A DNA stretch of 7,196 nucleotides from Actinobacteria bacterium UBA4719 (GCA_002404345.1 DHJN01000077.1:1-7196), one strand, 5' to 3'. Shown: positions 1 through 6,396, counted from the stretch's first letter. Notes: generated from the letters alone by a model not told the origin. Program-made: numbers and translations.

Positions 1-191
1 GTGGACCACACCCAGGCACAGAAAACCACTGCCAGGATGTCCCAGCCGATCAAGGGTGCGGACCGGCCCGCTCCCACCGCCGCAGCGGCTGCGCCGCCAA
101 CGATCGCTGCGCCAAGACACACCAGCAGTTTGGTGCGTGCTGAGGTGGACAATCGCGGAACGCCTTGATGGCTCGCCGAATCACGTTGCAT
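1..191 (-). CDS. DUF1345-like membrane protein, N-terminal part (cut by window edge)
   Basis: This is an unbroken minus-strand frame with GC-rich third positions, from an ATG at 191-189 to the window edge (63 codons visible). After a short polar leader comes a first hydrophobic segment (about residues 21-42, LLVCLGAAIVGGAAAAAVGA). An RSAPLIGWD stretch and a second hydrophobic segment (AVVFCAWVW) follow. This spacing, especially the GWD between the two helices, resembles the start of the DUF1345 family of small predicted multi-pass inner-membrane proteins, whose function is unknown. The start is uncertain: an in-frame ATG at 212-210 has an AGGAG only 2 nt away, and a TTG at 152-150 lies closer to the helix. 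The family call is from memory of the pattern; the rest of the gene lies outside the window. Confidence 0.65.
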   Translation of the reverse strand, partial: MQRDSASHQGVPRLSTSARTKLLVCLGAAIVGGAAAAAVGAGRSAPLIGWDILAVVFCAWVWS

Positions 192-234
192 AGCCCTAGG
201 TTGGCAGCGCATTGCTCCTAACGCAGCACTTCAG

Positions 235-267
235 ACCGGACGGGGGCGTGGCGCCCCATCGGCCGGT
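235..267 (-). terminator. Nested GC-rich hairpin upstream of the membrane-protein gene
   Basis: An inner 6-bp stem (GGGGCG 243-248 with CGCCCC 252-257, 3-nt loop) is enclosed by an outer 5-bp ACCGG/CCGGT pair (235-239 and 263-267). There is no T-tract. It lies just beyond the stop of the gene remnant ending at 292 and just before the DUF1345-like start. It could be an old terminator of the remnant or 5'-UTR structure of the membrane-protein gene; the sequence does not decide. Confidence 0.3.
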
Positions 268-291
268 AAACCTGCAACGCAAGCGGATCCT

Positions 292-501
292 TTACTGGAC
301 CCTGATCGGTTCGGCGCGTGGACGCCGACTGATGACGGGTGACAGTTGGGCTTCGACGGTCTTCCCGGCGGCCAACTGGACGTCCCTGTTGGAGAGGAAC
401 CAGGTCAGCTTGTCGTCCCGACCCGTGCAGGAGAACTCCCCACCGGTGAAGTCGGCGACGTCGCTAGACGGTATGAAGTGACTGCCTGAGCGGCAGTCAC
501 T
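292..501 (-). pseudogene. 5'-truncated remnant of an unidentified gene
   Basis: The minus frame is open from just after a TGA at 504-502 to a TAA at 294-292 (69 codons) and has no ATG, GTG or TTG start. The codons from about 450 down to 310 have strongly G/C third positions, and the peptide looks like real protein: it contains DFTGGEFSCTGRDDKLTWF followed by LSNRDVQLAAGKTVEAQLSP. The alternating polar and hydrophobic pattern with one Cys suggests a beta-rich C-terminal domain, but I do not recognise the family. The upstream end runs into the long hairpin (466-512), whose left arm is translated in frame and whose right arm brings the stop. The likely reading is a gene tail that lost its 5' part. 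A non-coding explanation remains possible. Confidence 0.4.
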
Positions 502-512
502 TCATACCGTCT
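466..512 (-). terminator. Long perfect 21-bp hairpin downstream of the cupin gene
   Basis: Arms 466-486 (AGACGGTATGAAGTGACTGCC without its last base, then C) and 492-512 are exact reverse complements of 21 bp around a 5-nt TGAGC loop. CGCT (462-465) can further pair with AGCG (514-517) across a one-base bulge. The hairpin starts 48 nt after the cupin stop codon, which fits a transcription terminator for that gene; there is no U-tract, as is common in actinomycete terminators. The arms are only moderately GC-rich compared with the surroundings. The length and perfection exceed what termination needs, so a recent inverted duplication or a mobile-element trace is an alternative. Confidence 0.5.
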
Positions 513-518
513 AAGCGT

Positions 519-531
519 GGAGCCTGGCTCC
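519..531 (-). terminator. Small hairpin between cupin stop and the long hairpin
   Basis: GGAGC (519-523), a CTG loop and GCTCC (527-531) form a compact 5-bp stem located 29 nt after the cupin stop. Together with the hairpin at 466-512 it could form a tandem terminator. It is short, and chance occurrence in GC-rich DNA is possible. Confidence 0.25.
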
Positions 532-560
532 TGGGTAGGCGCGCGCCGTTTCGCTCCGGT

Positions 561-920
561 TCATCCCTTTGCGTAGTTGCTGGCGCCCCACCAGTCGATG
601 ACCACGACCGGTTCCTCGCCGACCACCCAGGCGTCGTGGCCCTGCGGCAAGGCAGTGACGTCGCCGGGACGGGCGTCAAACTCGGTGCCGTCGGCCATCT
701 GGATGTGCAGCGTGCCGTGTACGTGGTACTGGAAGTGCGGAGCTTCGCACAGCTCGGTGCCGGCGATCGGTTTGACGTGGTCGGACCAGCGCCAGCCCGG
801 CTGAAGTGTCAGCCGCCCGATCTCGCTGCCGCCGATGTTGATCAGGTCGACTGTGCCACGCTCGAACGTCCGTGTCTCGTCTGGGGTTTGAAAGCTCTTC
901 TGCTCGGCCTTGTCGGTCAT
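561..920 (-). CDS. Small single-domain cupin protein
   Basis: A 119-aa protein, the usual length for stand-alone small cupins. The core has a conserved beta-barrel pattern: an EAPHFQYHVHG stretch with the His cluster of cupin motif 1, then LHIQMADGTEF, a turn ARPGDVTALPQGHDAWVV matching the PGD/P-x-GH region of motif 2, and a C-terminal VVVIDWWG strand. Such proteins bind a metal or small ligand in the cytosol; some are enzymes and some are sensors, and the substrate is not evident here. I chose the ATG at 920-918 because AAGGAG (927-932) sits 6 nt upstream; the in-frame ATG at 953 lacks this and would add 11 residues. The gene is transcribed divergently from the SARP regulator, with the candidate SARP operator (970-985) 49 nt upstream, so it is a likely target of that regulator. 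Confidence 0.85.
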   Translation of the reverse strand: MTDKAEQKSFQTPDETRTFERGTVDLINIGGSEIGRLTLQPGWRWSDHVKPIAGTELCEAPHFQYHVHGTLHIQMADGTEFDARPGDVTALPQGHDAWVVGEEPVVVIDWWGASNYAKG

Positions 921-926
921 GGGGAT

Positions 927-932
927 CTCCTT
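927..932 (-). promoter_or_regulatory. Ribosome binding site of the cupin gene
   Basis: AAGGAG on the minus strand, 6 nt before the ATG at 920. It decides the start in favour of this ATG over the in-frame one at 953. Confidence 0.75.
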
Positions 933-969
933 ACGGTGGATGGGATGTGACAAGCGTGCACGGTGGGGG

Positions 970-985
970 TTGCAGCCGGCTTGCA
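970..985. promoter_or_regulatory. Candidate SARP operator, copy 1 (cupin / SARP divergent promoter)
   Basis: On the minus strand the element reads TGCAA-GCCGGC-TGCAA, two identical half-sites with an 11-bp period. SARP regulators are known to bind short direct repeats spaced by one helical turn near the -35 region. It lies between the divergent cupin and SARP genes, 49 nt from the cupin ATG and 44 nt from the SARP ATG. An identical 16-bp copy occurs at 6428-6443. Assignment to the neighbouring SARP is inferred from geometry, duplication and proximity. Confidence 0.6.
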
Positions 986-1029
986 GTCAAGGGGTGGCGC
1001 GTCAGTACGGCACACGGTTGGATCGGGGC

Positions 1030-3735
1030 ATGCAGTCGCTTTCGGTGCGGGTGCTCGGCGAGTTCGAGATTGACGGCGTCGAGCCTTATGCGTTGGGCAG
1101 CCGCAAGGGCCGGGCGCTGCTGCGGCTGCTCGCTCTCGCGCGTGGCCAGGCCGTCTCCGCCGACGCACTGGCGTCGGCTTTGTGGGGGGACTCCCTGCCG
1201 AGCAAACCGGCCGACCAGGTCGCCGTGCTGGTGAGCCGCCTGCGGGGTGTTGTCGGGGGGGACCGGCTTGAGCACACCGACGCCGGGTATCGGTTGCACT
1301 ACGACTGGCTCGACGCCGACGAGCTGGCTGATCTGGTGGCCGAGATCGAGCGACGCCAGTCGTTCGGCAACGTCGGTGGCGCGGCGGCGGCGGCACGCGT
1401 CGCGCTGTCATTGGTTCATGGTGAGCTCGTCGTCGAGCAGGAGCCCTGGGCGGAGGCCCGGCGGGCCGAGCTCGATCGGCTCGTGACCCGCGCGCGTCGG
1501 CTCGCCGTGTCCGCGTTGTCGGCCGCCGGACATTGGGTCGAGGCCGGCGACATCGCTTCCGCTGCTGTCGAACGCGACCCCTACGACGAAGACGCGTTGC
1601 GGCTGCTCATGCGCGCTTATGTCGGGGGCGGCCGGGTGGGCTCGGCGTTGTCGGCATACGCGAAGGCTCGGGAGATGCTGGCCGACGACCTTGGGGCGGA
1701 CCCATCGCCGGAAACCGACTCTTTGCACCAGGCGATCCTTCGGGGTGAGCTGGCTGCGACCGATCCCGCTCTGACCTCGGCGGTTCCGAGACTGGTCGGA
1801 CGCGCGGACGAGATGGATCGGCTGGACATGCTCGCGGTCCGGGCCCGCGGAGGTAGCTTCCAGCTCGTCGTGGTCGAGGGCGAAGCGGGCATCGGCAAGA
1901 CCAGCCTGCTGCAAGCGTGGTCGGCGCGTCGGGCTGCCGTCGGCGACATCGTCTTGGCCGCGACGTTCGGATCTCTGGATCGCGCCGTCCCGCTCGATGG
2001 CCTGCTCGCGGCGATCGGCGCCCACCTGCGCGCGGCGGGGCCGGAGCGGACCGCTGAGGTGCTTGGAACGGATGCGGCGCTGCTTGCCCCGATGCTGAGC
2101 CTCGCCGATGGATCTCCCCTGCCGCCAGCACTTTCCGACGGTGTCATGGGGCCATCCGTGCTGTTCGCGGGGGTGCTGCGCCTCCTGCGGCGGCTGTCGC
2201 AGCACGCGCCGCTCGTGGTGGTGCTCGACGACGTGCACCGGGCCGGGCCAGTACTGGTGGAGTTACTGGAGTTCGTGCGACGCCGCGGTCCCGCAATGGT
2301 TGTCGTGGCTGGAGTGCGGTCCGGCGAGGGCACGTTCTTGCCATCGGGTGAGCGGATCGCGCTGGGGCCGCTGGATCGCGCCGCCGCCGCGGCGTTGGTC
2401 GGTGAAGGTGCGGCCGACCAGCTGTATGAGATGTCGGGCGGCCACCCGCTGTTCCTCGTCGAGCTTGCAGCCACCCCGGACGCGACGACGCTGCCGACGT
2501 CGCTCGTCGAGGTGGTGTCGACCCGCTGCGACGAGCTCGGTCCGGCCGCCGCGGCAGCGCTGCGCAGCGCTGCAGTTATTGGCTCGCGGCTGGACCTGGA
2601 CCTGCTCGCCGCCGTACTGCACCGTCCGGTGATCGACCTGCTCGGCGACGTCGAGCAGGCCGTCGCCCGTCGGCTGGTGATCGATGAGGGTGCTGGCTTC
2701 TGGTTTCGGCACGAGCTCGTGCGTGCCGCACTTTCCGCGAGCGCGACGGGTGGTCGCCGCGCCCTGCTGCATCGCGAGGTGAGTCGGGTGCTCAGGCGAC
2801 GCGTGGACGCCGACCCGGTTGATGTCGCCGAGCACGCGCGCCTTGGCGGTGATGTCGTCCTCGCCGCCCAATCGCTGCGAGCCGCCGCGACGCAAGCCAG
2901 CCAGCGGTTCGACCACGCAACGGCCGAGGGGCTGCTCGACGACGCGGTGCAGCTACATGCGGACGCCGATACCTGGCTGCAGCGGGCGCGCGTGCGCACT
3001 CTGCGCGGCCGGTATACGGCGGCTTACGAGGACGTGGAGCGGGCCGCGCCAGCGGGCGCGGCAGCGCTGGAAGTCGGCGCGTGGGCGTCGTACTTCGATC
3101 GACGCTTCGAGCAGGCCGTCAGGTTCGCGCAGGATGGCGAGCTGCTTGCCGAGGACCCGGAGGTGCGGGCAAGGTGCCTGATTGTCGGTGGACGCACTCG
3201 GCACGCGGCGGGCGATCTCGTAGGCGCGCAACGGATGCTCGTCGCGGCCGTGGAGCTCGCCAGAGGGACGGACCGGTTGACCGCGTCGGCCTGGCTCGGA
3301 GTGCTGCGCGCCCACCAGAGTCGGGTGGAGGACGCGCTGAGGCTGCTCAGCCGCGGCGCGGTCAAACGCCGGAGTCGAGCACACGTCGGCAACCCTGCAC
3401 GCGCTGCTGTTCACCGGGCACGCGCAAGCCCTTGCTGGCCGTCCGGTCGCTGCCCTGGACTGCTTCGCCTGCTACACCGACGAGGTCGAACGGCGGCAGG
3501 TGCCACGCTTTGCCGGGCGCGGGGTGAACTTCGCCGGTTGGGTGCTGCGCAATGTCGGGGCGGTGGACGAGGGGGTCGAGCGGCACCAGGAAGCGCTCGA
3601 GGTGGCGAGCCGGCACGGCAGCATGGAGGTCACGATCGCCGCCCTGGAGGACCTGGCCGAGGAGCGGCTCGGAGCGGGCGATCTGGAGGCGGCAGCCGGG
3701 TGGCTCACGGGGGCGGAGTCGCACCTGCGTGGTGA
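1030..3735 (+). CDS. SARP/BTAD-AAA ATPase transcriptional regulator, frame-broken (5' part)
   Basis: This is an AfsR-like large SARP. Counting from the ATG at 1030, residues about 1-95 form an OmpR-type winged helix (SVRVLGEFEIDG start, ALASALWGD). Residues about 96-245 form the bacterial transcriptional activator domain (DPYDEDALRLLMRAY). An AAA/NTPase domain begins at LVGR (255-258), with Walker A GEAGIGKTS at 284-292, Walker B VLDDVH at 398-403 and a SGGHPLF motif at 469-475. TPR-like helices follow. The genuine frame runs to about 3341-3372; after that the peptide becomes Arg/Gly/Ala-rich nonsense until the stop at 3735, while homologous-looking sequence continues in the +1 frame to 4159. 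With one base removed the gene would encode about 1042 aa, a normal size for the family. The start at 910 is rejected because it would overlap the cupin gene. The RBS is weak (GGGG immediately upstream). There is no C-terminal LuxR helix-turn-helix, so it is not a LAL protein. Confidence 0.85.
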   Translation: MQSLSVRVLGEFEIDGVEPYALGSRKGRALLRLLALARGQAVSADALASALWGDSLPSKPADQVAVLVSRLRGVVGGDRLEHTDAGYRLHYDWLDADELADLVAEIERRQSFGNVGGAAAAARVALSLVHGELVVEQEPWAEARRAELDRLVTRARRLAVSALSAAGHWVEAGDIASAAVERDPYDEDALRLLMRAYVGGGRVGSALSAYAKAREMLADDLGADPSPETDSLHQAILRGELAATDPALTSAVPRLVGRADEMDRLDMLAVRARGGSFQLVVVEGEAGIGKTSLLQAWSARRAAVGDIVLAATFGSLDRAVPLDGLLAAIGAHLRAAGPERTAEVLGTDAALLAPMLSLADGSPLPPALSDGVMGPSVLFAGVLRLLRRLSQHAPLVVVLDDVHRAGPVLVELLEFVRRRGPAMVVVAGVRSGEGTFLPSGERIALGPLDRAAAAALVGEGAADQLYEMSGGHPLFLVELAATPDATTLPTSLVEVVSTRCDELGPAAAAALRSAAVIGSRLDLDLLAAVLHRPVIDLLGDVEQAVARRLVIDEGAGFWFRHELVRAALSASATGGRRALLHREVSRVLRRRVDADPVDVAEHARLGGDVVLAAQSLRAAATQASQRFDHATAEGLLDDAVQLHADADTWLQRARVRTLRGRYTAAYEDVERAAPAGAAALEVGAWASYFDRRFEQAVRFAQDGELLAEDPEVRARCLIVGGRTRHAAGDLVGAQRMLVAAVELARGTDRLTASAWLGVLRAHQSRVEDALRLLSRGAVKRRSRAHVGNPARAAVHRARASPCWPSGRCPGLLRLLHRRGRTAAGATLCRARGELRRLGAAQCRGGGRGGRAAPGSARGGEPARQHGGHDRRPGGPGRGAARSGRSGGGSRVAHGGGVAPAW
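3341..3372 (+). other. Frameshift zone in the SARP regulator
   Basis: The first frame is good up to RVEDALRLL. The +1 frame has a TGA at 3338-3340 and from 3350 reads sensible protein (NAGVEHTSATLHALLFTGH). The break must therefore lie after 3340 and probably before 3372, in a CTCAGCCGCGGCGCGGTC context. The change is equivalent to one inserted base or two deleted bases. I see no homopolymer run or known slippery heptamer. Confidence 0.75.
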
Positions 3736-4159
3736 CCTCGTTTTCGGCTGGCGGCTGGAGCTCAAGCTGCGGCTGCTCCAGGGCCGGCTGGCGCTGGCGA
3801 ATGGCGACTCCGAGCTGGCGCTGGCGATCGCCGAGGCGCTCGCGGCGCGGGCGGTCGAGATCGGTGTGCCCCGGTACACGTCAGTGGCCCGACTACTCGG
3901 CCACCGCGCCCGTGCCCGGATAGGGATGCCGGTCGACCTCGCCGCCGCCGAGGCCGACCTCGATCTGTTGGACCGATCGGTCGCCGTCGAGGCCTGGTGG
4001 TGGACGGGCGAGACGGCCGCCGACCTGCGGGTGCCGGGATGGGTCGACCGGGCCGCGGACTCCGCGGCTCGGCTGGCCCGCGCGGCCGGCGAGCGCGGGG
4101 CGGCGCTGGGGCTGTCAGCGGCACAGCGGCTGGATATCTGGAAGGCCGCAGCCGGCTGA
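3500..4159 (+). CDS. SARP/AAA regulator, C-terminal TPR part (after frameshift)
   Basis: This continues the regulator in the +1 frame. The frame is open from 3341; 3500 (GTG) is merely the first plausible start inside it, so the true coding segment begins at the frame break. The visible protein is about 219 aa from 3500, helical and Ala/Leu/Arg-rich, with repeated A/L/E helix pairs such as GVERHQEALEVASRHG and ALEDLAEERLGAGDLEAAAGW, typical of the TPR array at the C-terminus of AfsR-like SARPs. In full-length relatives this region mediates protein contacts and signal input. It ends 32 nt before the convergent methyltransferase stop. If not translated as part of the regulator, it is a detached fragment that may still be made by internal initiation; no convincing RBS precedes 3500. 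Confidence 0.65.
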   Translation: MPRFAGRGVNFAGWVLRNVGAVDEGVERHQEALEVASRHGSMEVTIAALEDLAEERLGAGDLEAAAGWLTGAESHLRGDLVFGWRLELKLRLLQGRLALANGDSELALAIAEALAARAVEIGVPRYTSVARLLGHRARARIGMPVDLAAAEADLDLLDRSVAVEAWWWTGETAADLRVPGWVDRAADSAARLARAAGERGAALGLSAAQRLDIWKAAAG

Positions 4160-4172
4160 TTGTCCCGTCACC

Positions 4173-4200
4173 GCGAGGAAGCGCCACATCGTCACCTCGC
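4173..4200. terminator. Weak inverted repeat at the convergent gene junction
   Basis: GCGAGG (4173-4178) and CCTCGC (4195-4200) can pair with a 16-nt loop, spanning the gap between the regulator stop (4159) and the methyltransferase stop (4192). The position fits a bidirectional terminator, but the stem is short, the loop long and no T-tract is present. Confidence 0.25.
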
Positions 4201-4965
4201 AGCCAGGACGACCATCGCGACAACAAGCGGCGGCACGCCAACAAGAGCTGACTCGGCGGCGCGCAGAGCAGCGACCCGCTCGGAGGGGCGCAGCGCCTGC
4301 ACGAAGGGCGCGACGTGCGCCATGCCCAGCCGCCACCCGGCGAGCTGCGCCGGGGTCTCTAGGCCGGTCGCGACCAACACGGTGCGCACCGACACGTCGC
4401 CATAACCCGCCGACCTGACCAGTGCGCCGAGGTTGCCCGGATCGTCCACCCGCGGCTCGACCTCGCGTTTGAGCGCCACGTACCAGGGAGGTGCGCGGAA
4501 CCCGAACGGAGCCAGCGCCTCGTCGACCGCGACTTTCGCCGGGTGAGTCCATCCGGCCTCGAACGCGCTAACGAGCAGGGCGCCGCCTACCCGGCGTGTC
4601 TCGCGCAGTGCCCGAACCGGGTCGGCGATGTGGCCCAGAGAGATCGCCGCGACGACGAGATCGAACGAGTCGGGTGTGAAGGGCAGCGCACACGCGTCAG
4701 CGAGTACGGGCCGCATCGACTCGCCGCCGTGGCGCAACATCCCGGCTGCGTTGTCGACCGCGACGACCGATGCGGCGCCGGCGGCCAGCGCGGCGCGGCT
4801 TGCGACGCCTGTTCCGGCTCCGAGGTCGAGGACTCGTGCACGGTCGAGCGGCACCGGGGCGTGGTCGAGGAGGGTCTGTGCGAGTCGCGCATAGACAAGC
4901 TCCGGCCCGGATACCCACGCGTCGGCCGATCGGTCGTACGCGCTTCGCATATCCCCGAGGGTCAC
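4192..4965 (-). CDS. Class I SAM-dependent methyltransferase (UbiE/Methyltransf_11 type)
   Basis: A 257-aa Rossmann-fold methyltransferase. The N-terminus has a YDRSADAW...GPELVYARLA helix typical of small-molecule methyltransferases. Motif I VLDLGAGTG is at residues 45-53 for SAM binding, the acidic ribose-contact residue is D71 (VVAVD), D90-A91 and LPF (94-96) form motif II, and SFDLVVA (100-106) is the following strand. The C-terminal half (about 140-200) is the variable substrate-binding region. The acceptor is unknown. I chose the GTG at 4965 because GGAG sits 5 nt upstream; an ATG at 4950 is a possible alternative. It is the last gene of the operon, only 16 nt after the phosphotransferase stop, so the two are co-transcribed and probably act on the same or related compounds. 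The longer open frame to 5139 is rejected because it would lie inside the kinase gene. Confidence 0.85.
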   Translation of the reverse strand: MTLGDMRSAYDRSADAWVSGPELVYARLAQTLLDHAPVPLDRARVLDLGAGTGVASRAALAAGAASVVAVDNAAGMLRHGGESMRPVLADACALPFTPDSFDLVVAAISLGHIADPVRALRETRRVGGALLVSAFEAGWTHPAKVAVDEALAPFGFRAPPWYVALKREVEPRVDDPGNLGALVRSAGYGDVSVRTVLVATGLETPAQLAGWRLGMAHVAPFVQALRPSERVAALRAAESALVGVPPLVVAMVVLAAR

Positions 4966-4970
4966 GCGAT

Positions 4971-4976
4971 CTCCAC
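4971..4976 (-). promoter_or_regulatory. Ribosome binding site supporting the GTG start of the methyltransferase
   Basis: GTGGAG on the minus strand, 5 nt before the GTG at 4965, located just before the end of the upstream kinase gene's intergenic gap. It favours the GTG over the ATG 15 nt downstream. Confidence 0.55.
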
Positions 4977-4981
4977 GCGCG

Positions 4982-5983
4982 TCACGCAAGCAGCCGGACC
5001 CCCTCGACCGCCCGCGCCTCCCACCAGGCCAGTTCGTCGTCGTAGCCGCCGAACGCCTTCTCCCAACCGAACTGGACGAGTGCGCCAAGCAGGCACAACG
5101 CCAGCTGTGTGTCCCACCACGGCGCAGTGTCGACGCCATGCCGCTCCAGCCCGGCGCGGTAGGCGTGGATAGCAGCGTCCTTCGCCTGCGGCAGCCGGCG
5201 GCAGTTGATCGCGAGATACCACGCGAGGTCGCTCAGCGCGGCGCCACGGCCGGGCAGCTCCCAGTCGAGCACAACGGTTCGCCCGTCCGCGTCGGTGCCG
5301 AGGTTGTCCAGCTTCCAGTTGCCGTGCACGAACGTCTGCGGTGTCCGGTCAAGCGCCTCGACGAGGGGTCCCGGGTCCAAAGCGAGTGGTCCCACAACTG
5401 CTGCGGCACGGGGCGCGACGTCGGCGAGCAGTGCCCACCCCTGGCCGATGAGCCGTGGCACCACGTGCGTCGAGCCGATGGCGGCTTCGACCTGGGCGGT
5501 CCATGATGACAGCTCGAGGTAACGGTGCATGACGGGGATCACCTCGATCTCCTCGCCGGCGTCCCAGAAAGCCGCGTGCATCGCCGCCATGTGGTCGAGG
5601 AAACGCAGGTGCTGGTCGAGCGGGATGACCGCGTCGGTCACCGGCACTAGCCATTCGCTGACATCGCGCATGAGCAGGGCACACCCGCCCGGGTCCCTGG
5701 CGACACCAACGATCGGCTGGTTGATGCAGTTCGGCAGTCGTGCCAGCAGGCCCCGCCGCCAGGCGGTGAAAGACGCGCCGGTGAGATCGCCGGCGGCCCG
5801 CATCGTCCAGTCGTCCGCGAGGTGAAGGTACTTCAGGACATATCGTTCGCCGTCGATCACAACCCGCTCTAACCTGGCGCCGGACTTGCCCGCGCCGTCC
5901 ACGATCGGTTCACGACAGGACGCGCCCGCCACTAGCTCGTCCACCGAAACCGTCACCGGCACGGCGGCCGCGTGGCTAGACAT
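4982..5983 (-). CDS. APH-fold phosphotransferase (aminoglycoside phosphotransferase-like), catalytic Asp replaced by Asn
   Basis: A 333-aa cytosolic kinase-fold protein. Its N-lobe has RYVLKYLH with the likely ATP-contacting Lys51. The catalytic loop HGNWKLDN spans residues 220-227, and the metal-binding Asp240 lies in VVLDWELPG. The C-lobe carries DLAWYLAINCRRLP, LALCLLGALVQFGWEKAFG and ELAWWEARAV, typical of a widespread actinobacterial phosphotransferase subfamily. Relatives normally read HGD at the catalytic position; here codon AAC gives Asn222, so phosphotransfer may be impaired. The physiological substrate in this subfamily is generally unknown; resistance to a specific aminoglycoside should not be assumed. 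The start is well supported: GGAGG at 5990-5994, 6 nt upstream. Its ATG overlaps the SnoaL-like stop by 8 nt, indicating translational coupling, and the methyltransferase follows after 16 nt. Confidence 0.88.
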   Translation of the reverse strand: MSSHAAAVPVTVSVDELVAGASCREPIVDGAGKSGARLERVVIDGERYVLKYLHLADDWTMRAAGDLTGASFTAWRRGLLARLPNCINQPIVGVARDPGGCALLMRDVSEWLVPVTDAVIPLDQHLRFLDHMAAMHAAFWDAGEEIEVIPVMHRYLELSSWTAQVEAAIGSTHVVPRLIGQGWALLADVAPRAAAVVGPLALDPGPLVEALDRTPQTFVHGNWKLDNLGTDADGRTVVLDWELPGRGAALSDLAWYLAINCRRLPQAKDAAIHAYRAGLERHGVDTAPWWDTQLALCLLGALVQFGWEKAFGGYDDELAWWEARAVEGVRLLA

Positions 5984-6375
5984 CGGCCACCTCCATCTCG
6001 GCGCGCCGCGCGGCCGAGCAGCGCCCGCCGCACAGGACCGTGTCCGCGACGATGAGGCCGTTGCGGATCGTGAGGATGTGCGCGTGATGGGCGGCGTGCG
6101 GCACGCCCTCGTCGGTCCAGACGAACGTGTACTCGATCACTTCACCCCTCATCAGTGCCCAGCCGTGGGCAACCGCTCGAAGGCGCCATTCCGGAGAACC
6201 ATTTCGCATAATCAGAACGGATCGCGTCGGCACCACTGACCCGGAACCGCCAGGTCGACCCCGTCGCCTCTAGCGTGGCATCGGCGCTCCAAACCTCGCA
6301 ACCAGAGATCGTCGCCGATTCACTCACGGCGAGAAACTGATCGACGGCGAGGTGATCAGTGATCGTCTCTGACAT
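5976..6375 (-). pseudogene. SnoaL-like / NTF2-fold protein, frame-broken
   Basis: Two overlapping minus frames together make one protein of about 132 aa, the normal SnoaL-like size. The first frame (from the ATG at 6375, stop at 6142) gives MSETITDHLAVDQFLAVSES...YAKWF. The second frame (stop at 5976) gives PEWRLRAVAHGW...VIEYTFVWTDEGVPHAAHHAHI and a LCGGR tail. The join lies near 6190-6200 and equals one inserted or two missing bases. The second frame has a TAG at 6272-6270, so it cannot start much further upstream. The ATG is preceded by AGGAAG at 5 nt. SnoaL/NTF2 folds serve as polyketide cyclases, isomerases or ligand-binding proteins. It is the first gene of the operon, and its tail overlaps the kinase start by 8 nt. 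If the break is real, normal coupling into the kinase would depend on ribosomes reaching the second frame. Confidence 0.7.
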
Positions 6376-6380
6376 GGTCG

Positions 6381-6386
6381 CTTCCT
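6381..6386 (-). promoter_or_regulatory. Ribosome binding site of the SnoaL-like gene
   Basis: AGGAAG on the minus strand, 5 nt before the ATG at 6375. It supports this start over the ORF start at 6444, which would read through the candidate operator and promoter. Confidence 0.65.
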
Positions 6387-6396
6387 GCGCGCTTGA

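Noticed and set aside
271..285. CTGCAACGCAAGC motif as a third SARP operator before the membrane-protein gene
   Set aside because: The two GCAA copies are only 6 bp apart, not 11, and the GCCGGC spacer is missing.
212..481. Plus-strand 89-codon ORF
   Set aside because: It is antisense to the better-coded minus remnant, lacks an RBS and ends within the hairpin arm.
910..1029. Extension of the SARP regulator to an upstream ATG at 910
   Set aside because: It would overlap the cupin start and read through the operator region. The SARP winged-helix pattern begins right after the ATG at 1030.
1408..2999. Long minus-strand ORFs opposite the SARP gene (276 and 460 codons)
   Set aside because: They are Ser/Arg/Ala-rich shadows caused by the high GC of the coding strand; the plus frame carries clear SARP and AAA motifs.
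3341..3372. Programmed +1 frameshifting in the SARP gene
   Set aside because: No slippery codon with a stop in the zero frame and no stimulatory structure is evident; the zero frame stays open for about 370 more nt. A mutation or sequencing error is simpler.
4966..5139. Extension of the methyltransferase to 5139
   Set aside because: It lies within the kinase gene in another frame, and the extra residues do not look like methyltransferase sequence. The GTG at 4965 has a good RBS.
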